Of a stretch of 64,000 nucleotides of DNA, positions 35,410-43,360 are shown in pieces. Origin of the DNA: Phaeacidiphilus oryzae TH49. GTDB taxonomy: Bacteria; Actinomycetota; Actinomycetes; Streptomycetales; Streptomycetaceae. Location: the NCBI RefSeq assembly GCF_000744815.1, contig NZ_JQMQ01000004.1, forward strand, positions 806,001 to 870,000, given 5' to 3'. Position 1 is the first letter of the stretch, and each line of letters opens with the position of its first letter. Made by a program: the position numbers and the translations under genes. A model generated the notes under the pieces. That model worked only from the letters and a program-made list of their open reading frames with translations, did not search any database and was not told the DNA's origin.

Positions 35410-35910
35410 CTATTTGCCCGCCTTTCGAAAAAATACCTCCCCGTCGCAACTGGTTCCATCGCTGCTCTGGCAAAGCCGAAGTCTGTCGTTTTGCAAAAAG
35501 ATCAGCATATCCAATTGGCAATCCGGTTGTCCGGTTCCGGAAATTCCGATCTCATTGCCACTCTGCGCCGTGTTCGATACTGTATACGACGAATCCCCGC
35601 CGTCCAGACTTTCGTAGAATCCCCAGGTCCCCGCGCCGCTGGAATTGCAATCGAAACCCCCTGCAGGTAGATCGAATCGATTGAATTCTACTCCATGCTC
35701 GCCTGTAAAATCTATCTCTTGCCCCGACTGGGCCTTCCATGACCCCACGACGCTTGATGTCCTGATTGTTTTAAGATGCGGAGATTCTACTGCGCACGCA
35801 GCCAATCCCGCCATCGAGAGCAGCAGAAGAGTCGTCATCGCGAACGCGCGCGATGGGAGGTGCGACCTTCGCCTGGGAAAGCGAGGTGTCGGCAGAATTG
35901 ATGAACCCAA
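35410..35910 (-). CDS. Small secreted lipoprotein of unknown function
   Basis: 166 residues from TTG 35910 (GGAG eight bases upstream). The basic n-region (FPRRRSHLPSRAFA), hydrophobic MTTLLLLSMAGLA and lipobox LAAC mark a lipoprotein. The mature part, VVGSWKAQSGQEIDFTGEHG, then DCNSSGAGTWGFYES and SCDGEVFFRKAGK, resembles small actinobacterial lipoproteins that begin with a GxW...F beta-strand pattern. The DNA is clearly more AT-rich than its neighbours, which suggests transfer. ATG 35838 is an alternative start but would remove the charged n-region. Confidence 0.7.
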   Translation of the reverse strand: MGSSILPTPRFPRRRSHLPSRAFAMTTLLLLSMAGLAACAVESPHLKTIRTSSVVGSWKAQSGQEIDFTGEHGVEFNRFDLPAGGFDCNSSGAGTWGFYESLDGGDSSYTVSNTAQSGNEIGISGTGQPDCQLDMLIFLQNDRLRLCQSSDGTSCDGEVFFRKAGK

Positions 35911-36318
35911 CCGAACGTCTCCTCGTGCCTTCCCCTCGGAAATTACTGTGATGGCTCGGGGGATCCATGAATCCTGCGGGAATGAACTCATCTCAGATTA
36001 ATCCTGCGTTCTCTGGGGCGATGCGGCACGCAAGGCCATCCTGTCACGGGTGGAGACTGGCGGTCTGGGGAATCAACCGGCGAGTACCGGTCGGCAGCGG
36101 GTCCTCCACCGGCCGCACCTCTGGTGAGCGGTTCGGAACCGGGGCGGCGGGTTCGTGCCCGGGGGACCGGTGACACGCCGGGCAGGCCGAAGTGGGTGCG
36201 CCCGCGCCGAGTCGGCCGTGCTGCTCGACGATCTCGCGGCCGGCGGCACCGGCCTTGCCCATGCCGCGCCGACGCTCGCCGGCGGGCTCTCCTCCGGCAA
36301 GGTGGCGGTGGCGGTGGA
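35911..36318. other. Non-coding stretch, no gene recognised
   Basis: About 400 bp between the lipoprotein start and the immunity-like gene's stop. Short open frames on both strands show no family signature. The left third is AT-rich like the lipoprotein gene; the right part returns to typical high GC. Confidence 0.5.
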
Positions 36319-36840
36319 TCAGCCTGAGCACTCAAACACCGACCAGCAGATGTCGTTGCGCAGTCGCTGGTCGTCCAGTACGAGCTCGCGGATCGCCTCG
36401 GGGAGCTGGTCGCGCTGCCACCGGCACTCGAGTCGCCCCGCGGCCTCACTCTCGTGTTCTGGTGCGGCGGCGCGCGCGGCCTTGATCGCGTAGGCGGCGG
36501 CGCCGAGTTCGTGGGCGGCGACGTGGGCGACGACTGCGGCCTGGCCGGCGGCGTAGGCCGCATGCCGTGCTGCGCCACGCAGGTCTCGGGCCGCGCCCAT
36601 GGCGTGGCCGCCCGCCGCGCGGGCCTGCATCATCGTGACCTCGCCGCGCACCCAGGCGCGGGCATGCTCGATCGCGCGGCGCGGCCGGGGGTCCTCAGGC
36701 TGAACCGACTCGAAGAGGTGAAGGACGTGCTCCGCGCACGTTGCCGCCCAAAGGGCGAGGAGATGGTGGTCCGCGTCGGTGAGGGTCCCACCGCGGCGGA
36801 TCGTCACGAAGCGACGGTCCCTCACCTTCGGGAGGATCAT
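36319..36840 (-). CDS. Putative immunity protein (Imm5-like helical family)
   Basis: 173 residues, mostly alpha-helical and alanine-rich: MILPKVRDRRFVTIRRGGTL, DADHHLLALWAATCAEHVLH, then repeated Ala/His helices (ARDLRGAARHAAYAAGQAAV). This matches the family annotated as putative immunity protein, thought to neutralise polymorphic toxins. No toxin gene is recognised beside it. ATG 36840 has a GAAGGA site nine bases upstream; 25 more in-frame codons lie before it without conserved sequence. Confidence 0.7.
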   Translation of the reverse strand: MILPKVRDRRFVTIRRGGTLTDADHHLLALWAATCAEHVLHLFESVQPEDPRPRRAIEHARAWVRGEVTMMQARAAGGHAMGAARDLRGAARHAAYAAGQAAVVAHVAAHELGAAAYAIKAARAAAPEHESEAAGRLECRWQRDQLPEAIRELVLDDQRLRNDICWSVFECSG

Positions 36841-36939
36841 GGATGGCATTCCTTCCTGCTGGTATGGAGCGAAGCCGGCGAACCCTGGTGGTGGATACGC
36901 AAACCCGGCCGCCATCTCCCGGCCAGAGGGGGCGAGCTC

Positions 36940-36995
36940 TCAACGAGCGTTTGATTTCGAAAAGATACTCCCGTCGCAGCTGATTCCCTCGCGGC
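36940..36995 (-). pseudogene. Decayed 3' end of a second lipoprotein gene copy
   Basis: A frame ending at 36940 reads REGISCDGSIFSKSNAR, and the DNA around CTGCGACGGG and TTTTCGAAA matches the end of the lipoprotein gene at 35410-35460 (SSDGTSCDGEVFFRKAGK) at roughly four bases in five over about 40 bp. Upstream, LTLSSDG appears in another frame. It seems to be what is left of a duplicate gene, with the immunity-like gene between the copies. Confidence 0.5.
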
Positions 36996-37114
36996 GCGAT
37001 GGCCGGCTTCCATGCGGGGCGGGCCGTCCGAGGACAGCGTCAACCGCGCCACTGCACGAACAAGGCCTCCACTCCGCAGGCCGGCAGCGTGGATTCGACC
37101 CTCTGGGGCTGTTC

Positions 37115-38713
37115 CTACGATCGGCGGGCTACGGGGAGGGTGATGCGTAGCCCGTGGCTGCCTCCGATCGTGACGGCTTGGTGGGCGATACGGGACTTCG
37201 TCGCGGTTGCGATGGGCTCCCCGTTGCCGAGGTTGCGGTTGTAGTAAGGGTGGGCACCGCTGGCGACCAGGAGCCGAAGACGGTGGCCGGCCGCGAAGCG
37301 GTGACCGATCGGGCCCAGGTCCACCTCGACCGACGTACCGTCGAGGGAGGGGTCTTCGACCCGCAGGATTCCGTCGGCGACGTTCTGCACCCGTCCGTCC
37401 GGGAGAACGTCCAGCACGCGTAGGAACAGATCGGCGCTGGACGCGTCCGAGGAGAAGGTGGTGGCGGCACTGACCGGTCCAGCCAGCTCCAGCGGTTCCG
37501 ACAGGGCGGCGGTGGTGAAGGTACGCACGTCCGCGCGTTGCTCGAGCACGCTGCTGTCCCAGGGGCCGCCGAGGTCGCCGGCGGCGAGGGCGACCAGCCC
37601 GACCGACGGGGTGGGGTCGGCCGGGTCGTAGACCCACCGGACCTGCTCGACCCGATCGTCGGAGGCGGCCGTGAGTCGCCCGTCCTGGCCGGCGTAGAGG
37701 ACGGTGGTCTCCGGCGGATGCCAGGTGTCGAGCTCACGCCATCCGGCCTCGGCGCCGGTGCGGTAGTAACGCAGGATGCCGCGAGGGCCGGTGTCCTCGC
37801 CGCGCACGTGGGTGTCGAACCAGGCGAGTCTCTCGGCCATGCAGACCCGCGCGTCGGGCTCGGAGTGCGTCCACGGGCCGACGACGAAGCGGTACGGCAC
37901 GTTGCCGGTGTTGCGGTTGAGACGCTCGAAGTCCTGCCAGAAGTAGGTGCGGTGGTAGTCGTACCAGCCGTCGATGTGCAGAATCGGCGCCGGCGGGTCG
38001 TCCAGCAGTGCGGCGAAGTTCAGGGGCCGCCAGTGCGGGCTGGCGCCGTCGTAGGCCAGGCGTTCCTGGTAGAAGTCGAGGGTGGTTCCCGTAGCGGCCA
38101 CGTCGGCCTGGTTGAGCGGCAGGTGGTCGTACGGGCTGTCGCCGACCTCGGCGCCGTTCGCCTGTTGCATAGCGGTCCAGCTGAGGGCCAGTTCGAGGGC
38201 GAATCCGCCGCCGGGATACCAGGAACTGACGCGGTCGGTGCTGTACATGGCGGTGGCGATCGCCTTCAAGCAGGCCGGCCGTGTGGAAGCGGTGGCCCAG
38301 GAGCTGAAGGCGTGGTAGCTGGCGCCGGTGAGACCGAGGCGTCCGTCGAACCACGGCTGCCGTTCGATCCATCGGACGGTGGCGGATCCGTCGGCGGCTT
38401 CCTGGAAGTAGGAGGTGCTGGTTCGGGTGGACTGCACCAGGCAGGCGTATCCGTGAGTGGCCCAGGCGATCACTTCGCCCAGGTAGAAGTCGACCACGGC
38501 CGGCGGGAAGGAGGCCGGGTCGTAGGGCGAGCGGATGAGCACGGCGGGCACCTTGCCTGCTCCGGCCGGGAGCGCGAGGATCCCGTTGAGCTCGAAGCCG
38601 TCGTCGGCGGCGACGATGACTCCGTCGGTGAGTTCGACGGCGTGCGGGCCCAGGGGTCCGTACTGCCGCTCGATTGCTTGCCGCCGGTGCTGGTCAACGG
38701 TTGTGGTGCTCAC
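37115..38713 (-). CDS. CocE/NonD-family hydrolase (S15 type)
   Basis: 532 residues. An alpha/beta hydrolase domain (PAVLIRSPYDPASFPPAVVD, VQSTRTSTSYF, nucleophile region RLGLTGASYHAFSSWATA, HIDGWYDYHRTYFWQDFERL) is followed by the jelly-roll C-terminal domain of X-Pro dipeptidyl peptidases and cocaine esterases (ELAGPVSAATTFSSDASSAD, HRFAAGHRLRLLVASGAHPY). The nucleophile elbow reads GASYHA rather than the usual GxSYxG. It probably cleaves an ester or amide; substrate unknown. Monocistronic, ATG 38713. Confidence 0.87.
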   Translation of the reverse strand: MSTTTVDQHRRQAIERQYGPLGPHAVELTDGVIVAADDGFELNGILALPAGAGKVPAVLIRSPYDPASFPPAVVDFYLGEVIAWATHGYACLVQSTRTSTSYFQEAADGSATVRWIERQPWFDGRLGLTGASYHAFSSWATASTRPACLKAIATAMYSTDRVSSWYPGGGFALELALSWTAMQQANGAEVGDSPYDHLPLNQADVAATGTTLDFYQERLAYDGASPHWRPLNFAALLDDPPAPILHIDGWYDYHRTYFWQDFERLNRNTGNVPYRFVVGPWTHSEPDARVCMAERLAWFDTHVRGEDTGPRGILRYYRTGAEAGWRELDTWHPPETTVLYAGQDGRLTAASDDRVEQVRWVYDPADPTPSVGLVALAAGDLGGPWDSSVLEQRADVRTFTTAALSEPLELAGPVSAATTFSSDASSADLFLRVLDVLPDGRVQNVADGILRVEDPSLDGTSVEVDLGPIGHRFAAGHRLRLLVASGAHPYYNRNLGNGEPIATATKSRIAHQAVTIGGSHGLRITLPVARRS

Positions 38714-38934
38714 AAGACCCTCCTAGTGGTGGCGGACGGTTGCGGTCTGTCGATGCCGGCGCGCGGCGGCACGGCGTCGGAGGCCGCAGTGCACTGCTGC
38801 GAGGATGCCTGCCTGTCGCGATCCTCGAGCCCGCCACCGGGTGCGGTGACAGCCCGCTTTCGAATGCTGACGCGCGGACAGCGGGCGGCACTGGGTAGGG
38901 CCACTCCTCCGTGACGTACTCCAGTGGTGGGTCG
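38714..38934. other. Intergenic region without recognised features
   Basis: The 221 bp hold the CocE-like gene's promoter region and the oxidoreductase gene's 3' side. I see no repeat, hairpin or conserved frame. Confidence 0.5.
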
Positions 38935-39873
38935 TCATGACTCCGACATCATGGTGAAGACGAGTTTTCCGGTTCCGGGGGCGCGGTTGCGTTCGAGTTC
39001 CGTCAGTGCCGGTATCGCCTTGTCGAGCGGTACCGTCTGGCTGATGAGCGGACGTAGGACGCCGTCCTTGGCGAGCCGTGCGATCTCTTCGACGTCCTGC
39101 AGGTTGGCCTTGCCTATCACCACCTGGTACGAGCGGCTCAGAGCGCTGCGAACGAATTTCGCGGGCGTCGGCACGATGTCGATGATCCGGCCGCCGGGCT
39201 TCAGCAATGTGCGGGACGTCGCGATCGGTAGCTTGCCGGCCGTGTCGAAGACGATGTCGAACCGTCCGCGTAGTTTCTGCGCATCGAAGTCGAAGCCGAC
39301 GGCCGGCGAGACGCCGAGGTCGTGCGCGTCCTGCCACGCACTCTCGCGGCAACTGCCGCTCACGGTGGCACCGGCGGCTAGGGCGATCTGCGCTGCCGAC
39401 CGGCCGACCGCACCGAGCACGCCGGCGACGAAGACCGCCTGCCCCGATTGCAGCTCGGCCCTCTTCAGGCCCTGATAAGCAGTGCCGCCCGCGATGCCGA
39501 GCGTGGCGGCCTGCTCCCAGGACAGGTTCGCTGGTTTGTGCACGACGTCCGTCTCTTCGGCGACCACCATGTCGGCGAACGCTCCGGCCGCTTTGAGGCT
39601 CGTCACCCCCAGCACCTCGTCGCCGGGACGCAGCCGGGTGACGCCGTCGCCGACCGCCTCGACCACGCCCGAAAAATCGTGCCCCAGCCCGCGCGGGAAC
39701 TTCCGGCCGGTCAAGGATTTCAGCCGGCCATGGCGTATCCCGATATCCATCGGGTTCACCCCTGCCGCCCGTACGCGGACCAGAACCTGCCCGGGTCCTG
39801 GTCGCGGCGGCTGCCACTCCTCCAGTCGCAGCACTTCGGGGCCGCCGTACCGGTGGTACTGGATGCGCCTCAT
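38935..39873 (-). CDS. Zinc-independent quinone oxidoreductase / alcohol dehydrogenase-like MDR
   Basis: 312 residues of the medium-chain reductase fold: RIQYHRYGGPEVLRLEEWQP, RVRAAGVNPMDIGIRHG, GHDFSGVVEAVGDGV, and a Rossmann segment VFVAGVLGAVGRSAAQIALA. The zinc-binding Cys/His set is absent, which fits the NADPH:quinone reductase subgroup reducing quinones or enals. ATG 39873 follows GGAGG. A perfect palindrome sits just upstream, and a related site precedes the TetR gene, so repression by that TetR is likely. Confidence 0.88.
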   Translation of the reverse strand: MRRIQYHRYGGPEVLRLEEWQPPRPGPGQVLVRVRAAGVNPMDIGIRHGRLKSLTGRKFPRGLGHDFSGVVEAVGDGVTRLRPGDEVLGVTSLKAAGAFADMVVAEETDVVHKPANLSWEQAATLGIAGGTAYQGLKRAELQSGQAVFVAGVLGAVGRSAAQIALAAGATVSGSCRESAWQDAHDLGVSPAVGFDFDAQKLRGRFDIVFDTAGKLPIATSRTLLKPGGRIIDIVPTPAKFVRSALSRSYQVVIGKANLQDVEEIARLAKDGVLRPLISQTVPLDKAIPALTELERNRAPGTGKLVFTMMSES

Positions 39874-39889
39874 CAAAACCTCCACGAGG

Positions 39890-39910
39890 TGATGTCTCCG
39901 GGAGACATCA
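39890..39910. promoter_or_regulatory. TetR operator A: TGATGTCTCC / GGAGACATCA
   Basis: Two perfect 10-bp inverted halves around a single central base, 16 bp upstream of the quinone oxidoreductase ATG. A further half site (ATGATGTCTCTC) lies at about 39919-39930. The near-identical site at 40715 before the TetR gene makes this the best-supported operator in the window. Confidence 0.8.
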
Positions 39911-40072
39911 CATTAGCCGATGATGTCTCTCAGTGCCATCCCTTGGGTGCCGAGGAGGAAGGGAGAGGCGACTCACAGGCTGTGTCCCGCCGAGGAAGCG
40001 GCCCCACGGCGACATGACCAGCCGGCTCGCCGCGACGGGGTATTGGAAGAGCTGAGCACGTCCCGGCGAACA

Positions 40073-40114
40073 GGCACCGGCACCGGCGCCGGCGTCGGCA
40101 CCGGTACCGGTACC
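40073..40114. repeat. Hexanucleotide array, 7 units of GGYRYC type
   Basis: Seven 6-bp units (GGCACC twice, GGCGCC, GGCGTC, GGCACC, GGTACC twice) lie immediately downstream of the TetR stop, between it and the oxidoreductase operator region. Confidence 0.75.
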
Positions 40115-40121
40115 GGCAAGC

Positions 40122-40691
40122 TCAGCGAGGAACGTCGAGCGCACGCAGCTCAGCAAGCACCTCTGCGGCGATGACCGACAACGATCGCGACTCGCCGTCC
40201 GCCAACCACTGCGTGAGCGCAACGGTGAAGACGACCGAGGCGCACTCGGCCGCCAAGGTCGCCGCAGGCTCGCCGATCCCTCTGCGCGCCAAGGCCGCGC
40301 CCATCGCGCGGGCCAGGGCGGCGTATTTCTCCCGCTGGCGCTCGAGCAACGACGCGTCCGAGTCGATGATCGCCTGACGGGCCCGCACCCGGTCCCGCGG
40401 CATGTCCACGAAGACGTCACTCGCCCGATCCAGGGCCAGCCCGATCAGCGACAGCGGCGAAAGTCCCTCCGGCGCCTCGTCGACGGCGCTGACCAGCGCC
40501 CGCTCCAATGCCGCCTCCCCGGCGAACAACACGTCACGTTTGTCGGGAAAATGCCGGAAGAACGTACGCCGGGTCAGCCCCGCGGCCGCCGCGATCTCCG
40601 CCGCCGTCGTCTGGTCGAACCCCTGGCGAGCGAACAGCTCGACCGCGGCCTCCCGGAGCCGTCCTGCCGCTCCAGGTTCCCAGCGCGCCAT
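40122..40691 (-). CDS. TetR-family transcriptional repressor
   Basis: 189 residues. The HTH is typical: GRLREAAVELFARQGFDQTT, AEIAAAAGLTRRTFFRHFPDKRDVLF. The helical ligand domain is unremarkable. ATG 40691 follows AGGAGA. It lies upstream of and in the same orientation as the quinone oxidoreductase, each with its own copy of a TGTCTCC-type palindrome, which indicates autoregulation and control of that reductase. The inducer may be a quinone or electrophile (inference). Confidence 0.92.
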   Translation of the reverse strand: MARWEPGAAGRLREAAVELFARQGFDQTTAAEIAAAAGLTRRTFFRHFPDKRDVLFAGEAALERALVSAVDEAPEGLSPLSLIGLALDRASDVFVDMPRDRVRARQAIIDSDASLLERQREKYAALARAMGAALARRGIGEPAATLAAECASVVFTVALTQWLADGESRSLSVIAAEVLAELRALDVPR

Positions 40692-40714
40692 GTCTCTCCT
40701 GCACCTCGACCGAA

Positions 40715-40731
40715 ATGTCACCCGGAGACAT
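40715..40731. promoter_or_regulatory. TetR operator B: ATGTCACC / GGAGACAT
   Basis: Inverted repeat with one mismatch to operator A, 24 bp upstream of the TetR start. An extra half-site-like ATGTCTCTC overlaps the start codon itself (about 40690-40698). Confidence 0.75.
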
Positions 40732-40922
40732 CGTACGTCGATGCTTTGATGCGGCAGCGGGAGCTCGGGTGCCCCCGCTGGTCAGGGGGTGGTTTCGGGG
40801 AGGAAGACGACCATCGTGGTCATAAGCTTTTGCGAGGACGATCAAGGATGGGGTGGCCGCGGAGGCGTGGGCCCCGCCCGCGCGGGAGCACCTGGAGCGG
40901 GACCTGCTGGCGTCGTGATGCT

Positions 40923-41022
40923 TCTCCTGCGTGCGCTCGGTCGCCTCCACCAGGCCCGCGTGCGCGTCGGAGACCACGAGCTGGACCTCGGTGAGGCCGG
41001 GGGCGATCAGTGAGCGCAGGAA
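40923..41022 (-). mobile_element. IS256-family transposase remnant
   Basis: About 33 codons on the minus strand read FLRSLIAPGLTEVQLVVSDA followed by HAGLVEA, the conserved catalytic-region motif of IS256 transposases (the SDAH aspartate is one of the DDE residues). Sequence either side does not match, and no terminal repeats are visible. It occupies a gene-free stretch (40742-41160) between the TetR and MerR genes. Confidence 0.7.
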
Positions 41023-41160
41023 GGCCGGCCGGCCTTGTGGCGGGTTGCTTCGGGCGAGGCGGGACTGCATCGGGCCGACCGGATCCTTGAGTTTCGCCCG
41101 CCCGGGGCCAATGGGTGAGGTCCGCCGGCCGGTGGAGAGGGGGTGAGGTGTGGGCCGCCG

Positions 41161-42006
41161 CTACGTCGTCGATCGGCTCGTGTCGGGGTCGACCAGCCAG
41201 GCGACGAGGGTGCGCCAGCGGTCGGGCTGGTCGGTGTCGCGTGGTCCGACGAGGTAGATCTCCTCCACGAGGTCCTGGGAGCGCAGGCCGTTGCGCGCGG
41301 CGAAGGAGCCCACCGCGCTGTAGGTGAGGTCGAGGTCGTCGTGCGGGCCGGAGTGGGTGGCGACGGCGGCGACCCGCTGGGGCAGTTGGAGCGGCTTCAC
41401 GGTGGACGGTCCTCCTGGTGGCAGCGAGACCTCGGCGGGGAGATAGACGGTGGCGCGGCCGTGCCCGTCGGTGAAGAGGCTGTGCTGGTAGCGGCCGCCC
41501 GGAGGGAGCACCGGGCGTCCGCCGGCCGCTGCGTCCAGGTCGTTCATGGCGTCGTCGTACCAGCTCAGGTCGGCTCCGGATGGGACGTCGAGGGTCACCG
41601 CGAGGACGCGTTGCGGCGGAAGGACCTCAAGGCTCACGGTTCGCTCGGCCTGCGGATCGAGGAGTTCCCGGAGTGCCTGGACCGTTCGCTGGGTTCGGCC
41701 GAGCCGGTCTTCGAGCCGGCGGAGATGCGCAGCGACGATCTGCTGCCCCGCACGATGGCCTTCCTCGTCCGCGCCGCCGGACTCCGTTTGGAGGAAGCTG
41801 CGGAGGTCGGCCAGCGGGAGGTCGAGTTCTCGCAGCCGCCTGATGGTCAGTGCCGGCCGGACCTGTGCGGGGGTGTAGTAGCGGTAGCCCGTGGCCGGGT
41901 CGACCTGTGCGGGGGCGAGGAGGCCCTGCTCGTGATAGCGGCGCAGCGTGCGGATACTCAGGTGGGTGATCCGGGAGAACTCTCCGATTGTCCATCGCTC
42001 CACCAC
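41161..42006 (-). CDS. MerR-family regulator with GyrI-like effector domain
   Basis: About 281 residues. The MerR HTH is clear (WTIGEFSRITHLSIRTLRRY, HEQGLLAPAQVDPATGYRYY), followed by a coiled coil (RRLEDRLGRTQRTVQALREL) and a GyrI-like/BmrR-type ligand domain (RVLAVTLDVPSG, YQHSLFTDGHGRATVYLPAE). Such proteins activate exporters or detoxifying genes on binding hydrophobic cations. GTG 42006 follows GAGGAGGAGG; GTG 42003 and ATG 42033 are alternatives. The likely target is the downstream-facing SnoaL/SDR pair or a gene elsewhere. Confidence 0.87.
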   Translation of the reverse strand: MVERWTIGEFSRITHLSIRTLRRYHEQGLLAPAQVDPATGYRYYTPAQVRPALTIRRLRELDLPLADLRSFLQTESGGADEEGHRAGQQIVAAHLRRLEDRLGRTQRTVQALRELLDPQAERTVSLEVLPPQRVLAVTLDVPSGADLSWYDDAMNDLDAAAGGRPVLPPGGRYQHSLFTDGHGRATVYLPAEVSLPPGGPSTVKPLQLPQRVAAVATHSGPHDDLDLTYSAVGSFAARNGLRSQDLVEEIYLVGPRDTDQPDRWRTLVAWLVDPDTSRSTT

Positions 42007-42057
42007 GCCATCCTCCTCCTCGTCGTCGTACATTTCCGGACCGGCTGGGGCCTGGCT

Positions 42058-42378
42058 TCAGGGTGTGATGTCCAACAGTGTGATCCTCCCCTGTGCGTCG
42101 CGTTCGAAGGTGAAGCGGAGGGTGACCGGGCTGCCGGGGAAGTCGCCGGAGACCTCCGCGACGGCCTGACACGTGGCGGCCGTCCCGGTGACTCCGCGAA
42201 GGTGGTAGCGCACCGGCGGGACGGCGGTGCGCCAGCGGCGTACGGCGGTAAGCCCGTGATAGCTGTGACCGTCGTCGTGGATGACGATGTCGTCGTCGAA
42301 GAGCGCGAAGTAGCGCTCGCGGTCGGGGGCGATCGCCGCGGCGAAGTACTCTTCGGCGAACTCCTGGACGTCCTGCAT
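42058..42378 (-). CDS. SnoaL-like / NTF2-fold protein
   Basis: 106 residues: VQEFAEEYFAAAIAPDRERY, FALFDDDIVIHDDGHSYHGL, VRRWRTAVPPVRYHLRGV. NTF2-like proteins of this type act as small isomerases, hydrolases or ligand-binding proteins; no specific activity can be assigned. ATG 42378 has GGAGAA at good spacing. It follows the SDR gene at 42455 in the same direction, across four copies of a 12-bp repeat. Confidence 0.8.
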   Translation of the reverse strand: MQDVQEFAEEYFAAAIAPDRERYFALFDDDIVIHDDGHSYHGLTAVRRWRTAVPPVRYHLRGVTGTAATCQAVAEVSGDFPGSPVTLRFTFERDAQGRITLLDITP

Positions 42379-42406
42379 GTTCTTCTCCAATGGTGAGGTG
42401 CGGGGT

Positions 42407-42462
42407 CGGCTCAGAGGGCCGGCTCCGAGGGGCGGCTCAGAGGGTCGGCTCGGCTCAGAGGG
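42407..42462. repeat. Four copies of CGGCTCMGAGGG
   Basis: Copies start at 42407, 42420, 42433 and 42451, three exact and one with a single change. Spacing is 13, 13 and 18 bp. The last copy overlaps the SDR stop codon, and the array fills the gap before the SnoaL-like gene. Confidence 0.75.
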
Positions 42463-43228
42463 TGCGGATGGTGCCGCCGTCGATGACGTGTTCGGCGCCG
42501 GTGACCGCACTCGCCCGGTCCGAGACCAGGAAGGCGATCAGCTTGGCCACCTCTTCCGGCTCGGCGGGCCGCCCCAGCGGGATACCGCCGAGGACCTGCA
42601 TCAGGTCCTCGAGAGCGGCCTCGCGGGAGATGCCGCCCTCGCTCATCCGGCGGGCGAGGAGGAGCTCGGCACCGTCGGTGCGGATGAAGCCGGGGGCGAC
42701 CGAGTTGACCCGGACACCTCTCGGCGCGAGCTCGTTCGCCAGGCCTTTGCTGTAGGCGGCCAGGGCACTCTTGGCCGCCGCGTACGCCAGCGTCGAGTCG
42801 TGCAGCGGCATCCGGCGCTGGATCGAGGTCACGTGCACCACGGCGCCCGATCCGCGTGAGGTCATCCCGGGGACCAGCGCGCGATCCAGCCGGACCGCCG
42901 AGAACAAGTTGAGGGCAAGCTCCTGCGCCCACGCTCCGTCGTCCAGAGCCGCGTACCCGCCGGCCGGGGCGCGGGAGCCGCCCACGACATCCACCAGGAT
43001 GTCCGGGACACCCAGGAGCTCGGCCACTGCCGCGGCCGCCGACGCGACGCCCTCGGGGGTGCTCAGGTCGGCCTGGACGAAGCGGGGGTCGGCTGTCTCC
43101 GGCGGCGTACGGGCGATGGTGACCACCTCCGCCCCGGCGTCTCGGAGCCGGCGTGCTGTCGCCAGCCCGGTTCCCTTGCTGCCGCCCGCCACCACGGCGC
43201 GACGTCCATCGAGATCATTGCTGCTCAT
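42455..43228 (-). CDS. SDR-family oxidoreductase
   Basis: 257-residue classical SDR: AVVAGGSKGTGLATARRLRD, the NNAG-equivalent DVVGGSRAP, active Ser in VVHVTSIQRRMP and YAAAK, closing SAVTGAEHVIDGGTIRTL. Arg-like residues after strand 2 (TIARTPPE) suggest NADP preference. Substrate unknown. It is probably co-transcribed with the SnoaL-like gene. ATG 43228. Confidence 0.9.
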   Translation of the reverse strand: MSSNDLDGRRAVVAGGSKGTGLATARRLRDAGAEVVTIARTPPETADPRFVQADLSTPEGVASAAAAVAELLGVPDILVDVVGGSRAPAGGYAALDDGAWAQELALNLFSAVRLDRALVPGMTSRGSGAVVHVTSIQRRMPLHDSTLAYAAAKSALAAYSKGLANELAPRGVRVNSVAPGFIRTDGAELLLARRMSEGGISREAALEDLMQVLGGIPLGRPAEPEEVAKLIAFLVSDRASAVTGAEHVIDGGTIRTL

Positions 43229-43360
43229 GGCTGCGACCTTGGACCCTCCCGCGGGGGGAGGGTCAAGATGGCCGAGGCCGTGTCCTGCCTACGGTGTCCC
43301 AGAGCTCCTCCGAGTACGAGGCCTGCGGCCGGAACGCCGGAGGCGACCCGCAGCGCCGAT

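Noticed and set aside
36044-36331. Possible 95-residue minus-strand protein
   Set aside because: No conserved motif; it overlaps the end of the immunity-like gene and has no start signal.
40772-40789. CCCCC...GGGGG hairpin as a terminator
   Set aside because: Only five base pairs with an 8-nt loop, upstream of the TetR gene where no transcript is known to end, and no T tract.
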